DNA of 14,422 nucleotides from Methanomassiliicoccales archaeon (GTDB lineage Archaea; Thermoplasmatota; Thermoplasmata; Methanomassiliicoccales; Methanomethylophilaceae): the NCBI GenBank assembly GCA_900767505.1, contig CAAFZG010000131.1, forward strand, positions 1 to 14,422, given 5' to 3'. The position numbers were made by a program, and so were the translations under genes. This document shows, piece by piece, positions 6,305 through 13,024 of this stretch (position 1 is its first letter; each line of letters starts with the position of its first letter). The notes beneath the pieces were generated by a model, which was not told the DNA's origin, did not search any database, and worked only from the letters and a program-made list of their open reading frames with translations.

Positions 6305-7042
6305 TCAGATCCCCTTCGAAGCTTTGACGACGGCCCTGAGCTTGCTGTCGTCCTTGCACTGTTCGATGAGAGTTCCCGTGACGATGATGTCGGCGCCTGC
6401 CTTGCGGGCGGCCTCTGCGGCTTCAGGGGTCCTGATGCCTCCTCCGACGATCAGAGGGATGTTGATCGCCGCTTTCACAGCAGAGATCATCTCTGGGGGC
6501 ACGGGCCTGTCGGCACCGGATCCGGCCTCGAGGTATACCAGGGACATTCCGAAGAGCTCGCATGCGACCGCATACGATATAGCTCTGCCGATCTCGTCAT
6601 GTTTGATGGGATTAGCCTTTCCGACCTCTCCGACCTCCATTCCGGGCTCGACGATGATGTATCCCATGGGGATGGTCTCGATGCCGAGCTTCTTGATGTA
6701 GGGTGCGGCGAGGGTCTGGGCTCCGACGACCCATGTGAGGTCCGTGCTGTTCAGCATGCTCATGAAGAGCAGGGCATCGACATCCGCGGAGAGTGCGTTG
6801 CCGCTTCCGGGGAAGTGGATGGTCGGGAGTCCCGATGCGGCCTTTATGGCCTTGGACGTCTCGGACAGGTTCTCGTTGGTGACACCGGTGGATCCTCCTA
6901 TGAAGATCGCATCGGTGCCTGCCTCTTTCATATGCTTGGCCAGTTCTCCGGCCTCTGCGGCAGACTGTTTGTCGGGATCGAGGAGCGCAACATGTAGCGT
7001 TCCCTTAGATATCCTATCCCGGAGGTATTCTATCACTGTCAT
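6305..7042 (-). CDS. Geranylgeranylglyceryl phosphate synthase
   Basis: This enzyme joins geranylgeranyl diphosphate to sn-glycerol-1-phosphate, the first ether bond of archaeal membrane lipids, and needs Mg2+. The 245-residue TIM barrel shows the family motifs in order: HVALLDPDK (17-25), GGSTGVT (49-55), FPGS (78-81), YLEAGSGA (170-177), GGGIRTPE (200-207) and TGT (222-224) for phosphate binding. Length and motifs fit the GGGPS/PcrB family and the archaeal context favours GGGPS. I chose the ATG at 7042, preceded by GAGTGAT at a suitable distance; an in-frame GTG at 7051 would add three residues. It is the first gene of a two-gene unit with the cysteine-rich protein. A TATA-like box lies near 7118-7126. 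Confidence 0.95.
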   Translation of the reverse strand: MTVIEYLRDRISKGTLHVALLDPDKQSAAEAGELAKHMKEAGTDAIFIGGSTGVTNENLSETSKAIKAASGLPTIHFPGSGNALSADVDALLFMSMLNSTDLTWVVGAQTLAAPYIKKLGIETIPMGYIIVEPGMEVGEVGKANPIKHDEIGRAISYAVACELFGMSLVYLEAGSGADRPVPPEMISAVKAAINIPLIVGGGIRTPEAAEAARKAGADIIVTGTLIEQCKDDSKLRAVVKASKGI

Positions 7043-7117
7043 GACGATCACTCAGGCCCGCCGCCCGACCAACAATATGCCAGGAGCAGGAGTATTGAGG
7101 GTGCCTATGTTGGAACG

Positions 7118-7126
7118 ATATAAAAA
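7118..7126. promoter_or_regulatory. TATA box in the divergent 7043-7251 region
   Basis: The plus strand reads ATATAAAAA, and the minus strand TTTTTATAT. On the minus strand it could start GGGP synthase transcription near 7095, giving a leader of about 50 nt. On the plus strand it would start a transcript near 7147 that crosses hairpins and the 7252 gene's own TATA box. Which direction is used cannot be told from sequence alone. Confidence 0.5.
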
Positions 7127-7168
7127 CATCATCCATGACCTTCCGTCGGTCGAAAAGCCTTCGGATCG

Positions 7169-7209
7169 GGATGCGATGGATGCATCCAGCCGTTCGGTCG
7201 GCCGAAACG
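7169..7209. repeat. Two adjacent stem-loops in the intergenic region
   Basis: GGATGC (7169-7174) pairs with GCATCC (7182-7187) around a 7-nt loop. Four bases later, CGTTCGG (7191-7197) pairs with CCGAAACG (7202-7209), with one bulged A and a TCGG loop. They lie between two plus-strand TATA boxes (7118-7126 and 7223-7230). They may be leader structure, a small RNA or operators; no conserved RNA family was recognised. Confidence 0.4.
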
Positions 7210-7222
7210 TCGATTCGTCAAC

Positions 7223-7230
7223 GATAAAAA
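7223..7230 (+). promoter_or_regulatory. TATA box of the 7252 gene
   Basis: GATAAAAA is centred about 26 nt before the GTG at 7252, so the mRNA would begin at the start codon. This position is the main argument for the GTG start over the downstream ATG at 7267. Confidence 0.55.
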
Positions 7231-7251
7231 GCACCTCTGCTATGTGAACCC

Positions 7252-7587
7252 GTGGATTTCCGTCTGATGATAGATTCTGACGAAGGGGAGCCTGTTTCCG
7301 GCTGGGATGATATAGGCCGGGCCTTGGCGGACATAACGTCCAAGAAGGTCGAGTTCGTCGTTCTGTCGAAGGGCGCCGCCGGCGAGGAGTTCATACAGGC
7401 GGCCCTGTGGAATCCCGGAATGGTGCTTCGTCCGAGCTACATTATGGAGATCAGCACCCGCGGGCGCTTCTACAGGACGAAGACGAAGGATTTCAACTCG
7501 ATCTATTCCGCATTCCGCGCGTACTATGACGGATGGGACCCCATCGTCAAGAACTGGGACGACGTGACGGACGAATTCTCAGATTGA
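7252..7587 (+). CDS. Conserved-looking hypothetical protein, 111 aa
   Basis: This gene was not recognised. The protein looks soluble with mixed helix and strand: MDFRLMIDSDEGEPVSGWDD, then a helix and a strand KVEFVVLS. A polar middle follows (ALWNPGMVLRPSYIMEIS), then an aromatic-rich end (YSAFRAYYDGWDPIVKNWDD). It has no cysteine, no membrane helix and no catalytic signature. Four tryptophans and the YYDGWDP stretch are notable and might mark a ligand or protein-binding surface. The GTG start at 7252 follows from the TATA box 26 nt upstream; no Shine-Dalgarno is seen, consistent with a leaderless message. An ATG at 7267 is an alternative. The last 9 nt overlap the 3' end of the convergent methyltransferase gene. 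It is monocistronic. Confidence 0.7.
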   Translation: MDFRLMIDSDEGEPVSGWDDIGRALADITSKKVEFVVLSKGAAGEEFIQAALWNPGMVLRPSYIMEISTRGRFYRTKTKDFNSIYSAFRAYYDGWDPIVKNWDDVTDEFSD

Positions 7588-8589
7588 GTTCCTGAACACG
7601 TGGTAGTGCCTGGAAAGGGAACCGTGGACCCTCTGGAGGTACATGGATTCCAGCGTCATCGTGTCGAACGTCTGGGGGTGCGGAAGCACCACTCCCGCTC
7701 TTGCGCCGGGCTTCAGGCTCTTGGGGATCGATCTTCCGGCACGTGCGTAGATGTCGTCGATGTTCTCTCCGCCGGTCTTCGTGGACCTGCCGTAGGGTGG
7801 GTCGGTGCATATCGCATCGATGTCCTGGAACCTGTCCCCGATATCGCCGATATCGAGTGTGTCGAAGTCTGCGAGCTCCAGACCGTAGAAGTCCATGTTC
7901 TCCTGACAGCCGATGACCATCTCCTCGTCGAAATCGGATGCGATCGCCTTCATGCCCATCTCGGCCGCCTCGATCACGATCCCCCCGGTCCCGCAGAACG
8001 GGTCCAGAACGTTGGATCCCCTCTTGGCACCAGTCAGGTTGATCAGCGCACGGGCGTATTTGGGATGAAGGGATATGGGCGAGAAGAACGGCCTTTCTCC
8101 GACCTTCCTCTTCTCCAGGAGGTCTGTGTCCGTGACCCTCTGTTCGATGTACAGATGGACGGTGTCGCACATCTGCATCCTGACCATGATGTCCGGTTCG
8201 CGGAGGTTCACGTCGTTGTGCTTGGACAGTATGCCCCCCATGCGCCTGATCAGGGACTGGGAGTCCAGGTCCCTCATCATGCCCTCGAACCTCTTGCCCC
8301 TGATGGCGAAGGTCCCTTCCGGCAGGACGACGGATTCCAGTCCGGAGATGTCGTCGGGCGTGTATGTGCCCAGATACCTTCCCATGCTGTGCGTCAGGGC
8401 GATACGGTCCGCGATGGCGTCCAGGTATCTCCCGTCGAATGAGGCGACCATGTATCCCGGGCCGGTTCTGACGATCTCGAAACCGTCGGTCTCGGCCTCG
8501 AGGCATCTCTTGGCCTCTGCCAGGGGCATGTCTTTGGACTCGCCTGAAAGCTCGAAGAAGAATTCCTGTGTAGAAGATTGGGGGCTCAC
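7579..8589 (-). CDS. trmG10: tRNA (guanine-10-N2)-dimethyltransferase, THUMP type
   Basis: This enzyme methylates the exocyclic amine of guanine 10 in tRNA using S-adenosylmethionine, stabilising the tRNA core. The 336-residue protein has an N-terminal THUMP-like region (FFFELSGES at 10-18; FAIRGKRFEG at 94-103) and then a Rossmann methyltransferase domain. Motif I is VLDPFCGTGG (194-203) and the catalytic N-methylase motif is DPPYGRST (263-270), typical of the archaeal Trm-G10 group. Start choice: GTG at 8589 gives MSPQSSTQEFFFELSG. A TTG at 8607 would overlap the radA stop as TTGA and add six residues; no in-frame ATG exists nearby. A perfect GC hairpin covers the GTG. The gene follows radA by 14 nt or overlaps it, so they share a transcript. 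Other THUMP RNA methylases remain possible. Confidence 0.9.
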   Translation of the reverse strand: MSPQSSTQEFFFELSGESKDMPLAEAKRCLEAETDGFEIVRTGPGYMVASFDGRYLDAIADRIALTHSMGRYLGTYTPDDISGLESVVLPEGTFAIRGKRFEGMMRDLDSQSLIRRMGGILSKHNDVNLREPDIMVRMQMCDTVHLYIEQRVTDTDLLEKRKVGERPFFSPISLHPKYARALINLTGAKRGSNVLDPFCGTGGIVIEAAEMGMKAIASDFDEEMVIGCQENMDFYGLELADFDTLDIGDIGDRFQDIDAICTDPPYGRSTKTGGENIDDIYARAGRSIPKSLKPGARAGVVLPHPQTFDTMTLESMYLQRVHGSLSRHYHVFRNSI

Positions 8590-8596
8590 GCCCCCA
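8579..8596. promoter_or_regulatory. Perfect GC hairpin over the trmG10 start codon
   Basis: TGGGGGC (8579-8585) and GCCCCCA (8590-8596) pair perfectly over 7 bp with a 4-nt loop. On the minus strand the loop is GTGA, so the likely GTG start sits in the loop and the region where a ribosome site would lie is in the stem. It may limit translation of the second gene or attenuate transcription after radA. No U tract follows, so a simple terminator is less likely. Confidence 0.5.
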
Positions 8597-8603
8597 TAAT
8601 TGA

Positions 8604-9545
8604 TCAATCCTTTATCCCATCTTCGGTGACCATGAAGACGGCCTCGCCTTCCGGCAGGTTGGGCGAGTCGATGAGTCTTGCGATCCTCTTGCCCGCCTTT
8701 CCCTTCCTGAGGTAGATACGGAATGTGGCAGTGTGTCCCACGATATGTCCTCCGATTGGCCTGGTGGGGTCTCCGAAGAACGCATCCGGCTTCGCCGCGA
8801 CCTGGTTGGTCACTGCGATGACGGCGTTGTTGAGGGTCGCGAAGTTGAGGAGGTCGTGCATATGGCGGTTGAGGATCTGCTGCCTCTCGGCCAGGGCACC
8901 CCTTCCGACGTACTCCGCCCTGAAGTGGGATGTGAGGGAATCGACGATGAGGAGCCTGACCTTGCATGTCTGCGCAAGCTCCATGGCCTTGTCCACCAGG
9001 AGGACCTGGTGCTGCGAGTTGAACGCCCTTGCGACATGGATCCTCTTCAGGACCTCGTCCGGGTCCTGTCCGAGGTACGTGGCCATCTGGATGATCCTCT
9101 CAGGCCTGAATGTGTTCTCGGTGTCGATGATGATGACGTCGGAGTCCAGTCCGCCCTGCTCTTCCGGAAGGGTTGCGTTGACGGCCAGCTGGAAGCAGAC
9201 CTGCGTCTTGCAGCTTCCGAACTCTCCGAAGAACTCCACGATGGACTGACTCTCCAGTCCTCCGGCCAGGAGCTCGTCGAACGCTTTGGATCCGGTGGTG
9301 AGCTTGGTGACGGCCTTCCTTCTCTCGAGGATGTCCTCTCCCGTTTCGAATCCGCCTATGTCTGCGCAGAGCTTCGCACCCTCGATGATGTCCGATGCCT
9401 TCTTCTCCCCGATCTCGCACGTCTCGGCAAGTTCTTTAGGGGATGCCACGGCAATGGCCATAAGCTCGTTGTATCCTGCTTCGCGGAGTTTCTCCGCGAT
9501 CGCCGGGCCGACGCCCGGAATGTCTTCAAGGGTTTTCGTGACCAT
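8604..9545 (-). CDS. radA: DNA repair and recombination protein RadA
   Basis: RadA is the archaeal RecA/Rad51 recombinase that forms filaments on single-stranded DNA and drives ATP-dependent strand exchange. The 313-residue protein has an N-terminal helix-hairpin-helix (LEDIPGVGPAIAEKLREAGY, 6-25), the linker GFETGEDILERRK and the RecA core. Walker A is GEFGSCKTQ (107-115), Walker B is LLIVDS (198-203), and the L2/NQV region includes NQVAAKPDAFFGDPTRP (247-263). The end is typical: ARLIDSPNLPEGEA. The residue before the Walker A lysine is Cys112 rather than the usual glycine, which is odd. I chose ATG 9545 because AGAGG lies 7 nt upstream and a TATA box at 9581-9588 starts the transcript just before it. 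The frame open to 9680 is upstream of that promoter. trmG10 follows on the same transcript. Confidence 0.97.
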   Translation of the reverse strand: MVTKTLEDIPGVGPAIAEKLREAGYNELMAIAVASPKELAETCEIGEKKASDIIEGAKLCADIGGFETGEDILERRKAVTKLTTGSKAFDELLAGGLESQSIVEFFGEFGSCKTQVCFQLAVNATLPEEQGGLDSDVIIIDTENTFRPERIIQMATYLGQDPDEVLKRIHVARAFNSQHQVLLVDKAMELAQTCKVRLLIVDSLTSHFRAEYVGRGALAERQQILNRHMHDLLNFATLNNAVIAVTNQVAAKPDAFFGDPTRPIGGHIVGHTATFRIYLRKGKAGKRIARLIDSPNLPEGEAVFMVTEDGIKD

Positions 9546-9580
9546 CGTCATTCCTCTATGTTGTTTCATGGGGCAGCACG

Positions 9581-9588
9581 TATATAAC
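9581..9588 (-). promoter_or_regulatory. TATA box of radA
   Basis: The minus strand reads GTTATATA, a strong archaeal TATA box about 39 nt before the ATG at 9545. The predicted leader of about 12-15 nt carries the Shine-Dalgarno AGAGG (9553-9557). Confidence 0.65.
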
Positions 9589-9603
9589 CGGAATCGGGGG
9601 GTC

Positions 9604-9621
9604 GCCGAAAACGCCGAAAAC
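9604..9621. repeat. Tandem 9-nt repeat upstream of the radA promoter
   Basis: GCCGAAAAC occurs twice back to back (9604-9612 and 9613-9621), about 16-40 nt upstream of the radA TATA box. Phased repeats at this place could bind an activator or repressor, but chance cannot be excluded. No known archaeal damage-response motif was recognised. Confidence 0.35.
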
Positions 9622-9645
9622 CCTCTTCCGGCCCCGTTCTGCCTA

Positions 9646-9669
9646 TGATGCGGATGATGGACCGCATCA
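9646..9669. repeat. 8-bp stem-loop in the radA upstream region
   Basis: TGATGCGG (9646-9653) and CCGCATCA (9662-9669) pair perfectly around an 8-nt loop. An AT-rich stretch (9670-9710) follows toward the dap operon. The 225-nt gap between radA and dapL otherwise shows only the radA promoter and the operon terminator. Confidence 0.35.
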
Positions 9670-9742
9670 GATAATAACACTTGTGTGTAATGTTTGTAAT
9701 CTTAGATTCGGCGGTTCCGGCCGATTCCGAAGAAGGGAAGAA

Positions 9743-9758
9743 GGGCCCCGGGGGGCCC
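9743..9758 (-). terminator. GC hairpin ending the lysine operon
   Basis: GGGCCC and GGGCCC form a 6-bp stem with a 4-nt loop. It starts 13 nt after the dapL stop, and on the minus strand it is followed by the pyrimidine tract TTCTTCCCTTCTTC. Placement right behind the last gene supports a terminator or 3' end processing signal. The tract is not pure U, so efficiency is uncertain. Confidence 0.55.
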
Positions 9759-9770
9759 ATGTTGAAAGTT

Positions 9771-10934
9771 TCACTCGTAGGAGCCGCGGGCCATCCTCTC
9801 GAGGGCGATCTTGATCCTCTCGACAGGTTCGGTCACGGTCATCCTGATGTATCCGTCCGCGCTCTCGCCGAATCCGGATCCGGGTGTGACGATTACACCG
9901 AGGTCCACCATCTTCTGGGTGAAGTCCGCGGAGGGCTCCCCGCAGTCGAACCAGACGTAGAAGGTTCCCTTGGGCATGTCGACCTTGTATCCGAGCTTGC
10001 GGAGTCCCTCGACGAGGACCTTTCTCCTCTCGGCGTAGATGGCCATGTTGTCGGAGATCTCCTTCGGGGTCTTGCCGTCGTCTCCGTAGAGCTCCAGTGC
10101 CCTGATCCCCGCCTTCTGGATGAAGATGGGTGCTCCGGAGTCGATCTGTCCCTTGCACTTGGCGAGTCCGGCGACGAGGTCGGGGTGTCCGACGGCGAAT
10201 CCGAGCCTGAACCCGGTCATGTTGAACGTCTTGGAGAAGGATCCGAACTCTATGCAGTTCGGGCCCGCCTCGAGGGCCGAGGGCGCCTTGTAGCCGTCGT
10301 AGCACATCTCGGAGTATGCGGCATCGAAGCACAGGATCGTGTTGTTCTCCTGACACCAGGCGTAGACCTTCTTCAGGTAGTCCAGGTCGCATGTGGCCCC
10401 GGTGGGGTTGTTAGGGTAGTTCAGGTACAGCATCCTGGCGTTCTTGGGGCACTCGTCCAGGTCCAGGAGCCAGTTGTTCTCGGCCCTCAGGGGGATCTTG
10501 ACGCAGTTCGCCTCGTTGAAGAGGGTGGCCGCTCCGGAGTACACGGGGTATCCGGGGGAGGGCGCGATGATCGTCTCGCCCTCGTTCACGAAGGCCTGGG
10601 CGATGTTGAATATGCCCTCTTTCGATCCGATGGTGATGCACACCTGGGTGTCGGGGTCGATGTCCAGTCCGTACCTCTTCTTGTACCACGCGGCGACGGC
10701 GCACCTGAGGTCCCTCTCGCCCTTGGACGAGGAGTACTTCTGGTTGTTGTTGACCTTCGCCTCTTTGCACATCTCCTCGACGATGCAGTCGGGGCAGGGG
10801 AGGTCGGGGTCTCCGATCCCGAAGTCTATCATGTCCCATCCTGCGGCCCTCTTCTCTGCGGAGAGCTGCTCCAGCCTGACGAACAGGTAGGGCGGGATCT
10901 TCTGAAGTCTTTCAGCTTGCTCGAAAGTTGTCAT
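9771..10934 (-). CDS. dapL: LL-diaminopimelate aminotransferase
   Basis: DapL converts tetrahydrodipicolinate and glutamate to LL-diaminopimelate in one step, bypassing the acyl-blocked branches. The 387-residue protein is a fold-type I PLP aminotransferase. It shows GIGDPDLP (39-46), NYPNNPTG (172-179), the PLP lysine Lys235 in GSFSKTFNMTGFRLG, and the substrate-carboxylate arginine Arg364 in GYIRMTV. DapL and other class I/II aminotransferases look alike, so the specific name leans on the operon: lysC, lysA and dapF lie directly upstream. The start ATG (10934) has GGAGTGA, overlapping the dapF stop, as its ribosome site; the gap is 6 nt. It is the last gene of the operon, with a hairpin behind it. 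An aspartate-type aminotransferase is the main alternative. Confidence 0.9.
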   Translation of the reverse strand: MTTFEQAERLQKIPPYLFVRLEQLSAEKRAAGWDMIDFGIGDPDLPCPDCIVEEMCKEAKVNNNQKYSSSKGERDLRCAVAAWYKKRYGLDIDPDTQVCITIGSKEGIFNIAQAFVNEGETIIAPSPGYPVYSGAATLFNEANCVKIPLRAENNWLLDLDECPKNARMLYLNYPNNPTGATCDLDYLKKVYAWCQENNTILCFDAAYSEMCYDGYKAPSALEAGPNCIEFGSFSKTFNMTGFRLGFAVGHPDLVAGLAKCKGQIDSGAPIFIQKAGIRALELYGDDGKTPKEISDNMAIYAERRKVLVEGLRKLGYKVDMPKGTFYVWFDCGEPSADFTQKMVDLGVIVTPGSGFGESADGYIRMTVTEPVERIKIALERMARGSYE

Positions 10935-10940
10935 ATGTAT

Positions 10941-11768
10941 TCACTCCGTTTCGCCCTGGAAGACCAGCTTGGCGGGTCCTTCCATGAGCACGTATCTGAG
11001 GTCCTTGTCGACCGTGATCCTGAGCCATCCGCCGGGAAGGTGGACGTCGATGGGTTTGTCGAACGGAACAAGTCCGTTCAGTGCCGCCGCGGTGGTGCTG
11101 GCGCATGCGCCGGTGCCGCAGGCGAGGGTCCATGCCGCTCCGCGCTCGTAGACGCGTATCAGTATCCTGCCGTCCTCGACCCTGCAGAACTCCACGTTGG
11201 TCTTGCGGGGGAAGAAGCTGTGCTTCTCGAGTATGGGTCCGAGCCTGTCAATGGTGGCGTCGTCCATCTCCGTGAATGTGATGAAATGGGGGTTGCCCAT
11301 GGAGACCGCGTTGGCCCTGAAGCTCACGCCGTCCGCCTCGAACGGCTGGTCTATGAACCTTCCGTCATGGTCTATGGGTACCTGCCTTCCTTCGAGGATG
11401 GGGGCTCCCATGTTGATGGTGACGGTGAACACCTCTCCGTCGAGGATCGTGACAGTGGCCTCCAGGTCGCCGGCCATGGTGTGGATGGTGAATTTCTCCT
11501 TGTCCACGATGCCGTTGTCGTAGGCGTACTTGGCGACGCATCTGATGCCGTTGCCGCACATCTCCGCTTCGGATCCGTCGGCGTTGATGATCCTCATGGT
11601 TATGTCGGTGCCCTCGCCCGGAAGGACGTACAGGACGCCGTCTGCGCCTATCCCGAAGTGGCGGTCGCAGGCGCGTGCGCACCATACCGGGTCGGGCTCC
11701 ATCATCCCGTCCGTGCCGTCCAGGAGGATGAAGTCGTTCCCGATGCCCTGGTATTTCCAGAATCTCAT
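10941..11768 (-). CDS. dapF: Diaminopimelate epimerase
   Basis: DapF interconverts LL- and meso-diaminopimelate without a cofactor, using two cysteines as acid and base. The 275-residue protein has the N-terminal KYQGIGNDFILLD motif (5-17), Cys71 in MCGNGIRC and Cys217 in ACGTGACA. Both catalytic cysteines are present and the length is normal. The segment before the second cysteine reads ERGAAWTLACGTG, where many homologues have ERG-x-GET; the Gly-Glu is replaced by Ala-Trp, which may be lineage variation. The start ATG (11768-11766) overlaps the lysA stop by one base (TGATG), so translation is coupled. The reading frame stays open far upstream through lysA, but that part is an off-frame shadow. 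Confidence 0.96.
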   Translation of the reverse strand: MRFWKYQGIGNDFILLDGTDGMMEPDPVWCARACDRHFGIGADGVLYVLPGEGTDITMRIINADGSEAEMCGNGIRCVAKYAYDNGIVDKEKFTIHTMAGDLEATVTILDGEVFTVTINMGAPILEGRQVPIDHDGRFIDQPFEADGVSFRANAVSMGNPHFITFTEMDDATIDRLGPILEKHSFFPRKTNVEFCRVEDGRILIRVYERGAAWTLACGTGACASTTAAALNGLVPFDKPIDVHLPGGWLRITVDKDLRYVLMEGPAKLVFQGETE

Positions 11769-13024
11769 CACTGCAGCCTCTCGGGGATGATCTGATGCCT
11801 CCACATCTCCTCGATCGTCTCGCGCTCGCGGATGAGGTCGGCCTTTCCGTCGTTGACCAGGACCTCTGCGCAGAGGGGTCTGGAGTTGTAGTTGCTGGAC
11901 ATGGAGAATCCGTATGCGCCGGCGTTGTAGACGGCGATGATGTCCCCTTCCTTGGGGTCGGGCAGGACCCTGTCGTGGGCCAGGTAGTCGCCCGACTCGC
12001 AGATGGGACCGACGACGTCGTACTTGTCGGTGCAGGCCTTGCCGAACTTGTTGGCCACTGCCACGTAGTGATATGAATCGTACATGGCGGGTCTGATGAG
12101 CGTGTTGAATCCCGCGTCGCATCCGACGTACTTCTTGGTACCGGCGTCCTTCACGTCGTTGACCCTGGTGAGCAGGACGGTGCTGTCGCAGATGATGTAC
12201 CTTCCGGGCTCCAGGATGAGGGTCTTGATGTCGGTCTCCTCCTGTATCATGTCGGTGAGGTTCATGGCCAGCTCGTTGACGTCCATCTCGTCCTCCTGGG
12301 GCTTGTACGGGACGCCGATGCCTCCGCCCATGTCGATGAAGTCCAGGTCGATGCCTATGCCCTTGATCTCGTTGACGAGCTCGATGAGGACCTCCATCAT
12401 GTCCATGAAGGGCTCGACGCTCTGTCCGCCGGAGCCGATGTGGGCGTGGATGCCTCTGATGTTGAATCCGAGGTCCTTGGCCCTGGCGTATGTGTTGATG
12501 ACCTCGTCCAGGGGGATTCCGAACTTGGCGCCCTTGGACCCGGTGATGACCTTCGCGCTGTGTCCGGAGCCGACCCCTGGGGTGACCCTGAACGACACGT
12601 CGGAGCACGGGGCGATCTCGGCGAGCCTCTCCATCTCGGAGACGGAGTCGAGGTTGATCATCACTCCCAGGTCGGATACGGCCTTGAGCTCCTCGTTGCT
12701 CACGTTCACGCCGGTGTACATGATCCTGTCCGGGGTGTAGCCTGCCCTCAGACAGGTCATGACCTCTCCGATGGACACCGCGTCGATCCCGGAGCCTTCC
12801 TGCTCCAGGACCTTGAGGATCGCCATGTTGGTGTTCGCCTTGCAGGCGTAGTGGATCTTGGTGTCCATGTACCTGGAGAACGCTCCGTAGATGTTCCTGT
12901 AGTTCTCCCTGAGCCTCTGCTCGTCGGTGACATAGACTGGAGTGCCGAATTCGTCGGCGATCTCCACGGCGGACTTCCCGCCTATGATCATGACACCGTC
13001 CCTGCCTTCGAATTCCCTCATCAT
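11768..13024 (-). CDS. lysA: Diaminopimelate decarboxylase
   Basis: LysA removes the D-centre carboxylate of meso-diaminopimelate to give L-lysine, the last step of the pathway, with PLP. The 418-residue protein is a fold-type III alanine-racemase-like barrel. Lys62 in YACKAN binds PLP; HIGSG (195-199), GGGIG (233-237) and EPGR (272-275) hold the phosphate and substrate. The second-domain motif is GPICESGD (339-346) with Cys341, and the AYGFSMSSNYNSRP segment (370-383) is also typical. The start ATG overlaps the lysC stop as ATGA (13021-13024), and its own stop overlaps dapF. Ornithine or arginine decarboxylase relatives are less likely because CESGD and the operon point to DAP. Confidence 0.96.
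   Translation of the reverse strand: MMREFEGRDGVMIIGGKSAVEIADEFGTPVYVTDEQRLRENYRNIYGAFSRYMDTKIHYACKANTNMAILKVLEQEGSGIDAVSIGEVMTCLRAGYTPDRIMYTGVNVSNEELKAVSDLGVMINLDSVSEMERLAEIAPCSDVSFRVTPGVGSGHSAKVITGSKGAKFGIPLDEVINTYARAKDLGFNIRGIHAHIGSGGQSVEPFMDMMEVLIELVNEIKGIGIDLDFIDMGGGIGVPYKPQEDEMDVNELAMNLTDMIQEETDIKTLILEPGRYIICDSTVLLTRVNDVKDAGTKKYVGCDAGFNTLIRPAMYDSYHYVAVANKFGKACTDKYDVVGPICESGDYLAHDRVLPDPKEGDIIAVYNAGAYGFSMSSNYNSRPLCAEVLVNDGKADLIRERETIEEMWRHQIIPERLQ

Noticed and set aside
7052..7234. A 60-codon minus-strand open frame just before GGGP synthase
   Set aside because: It contains the likely TATA box and hairpins of the region, has no clear ribosome site and no recognisable features.
9546..9680. 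An N-terminal extension of RadA by 45 residues
   Set aside because: It lies upstream of the strong TATA box and of the Shine-Dalgarno site; RadA normally starts close to the helix-hairpin-helix.
9681..11795. A 704-codon open frame on the plus strand opposite dapL and dapF
   Set aside because: It mirrors conserved genes on the other strand, has low-complexity Val/Gly/Asp/Leu-rich content and no recognisable domain. Long open shadow frames are expected where codon use is GC-biased.
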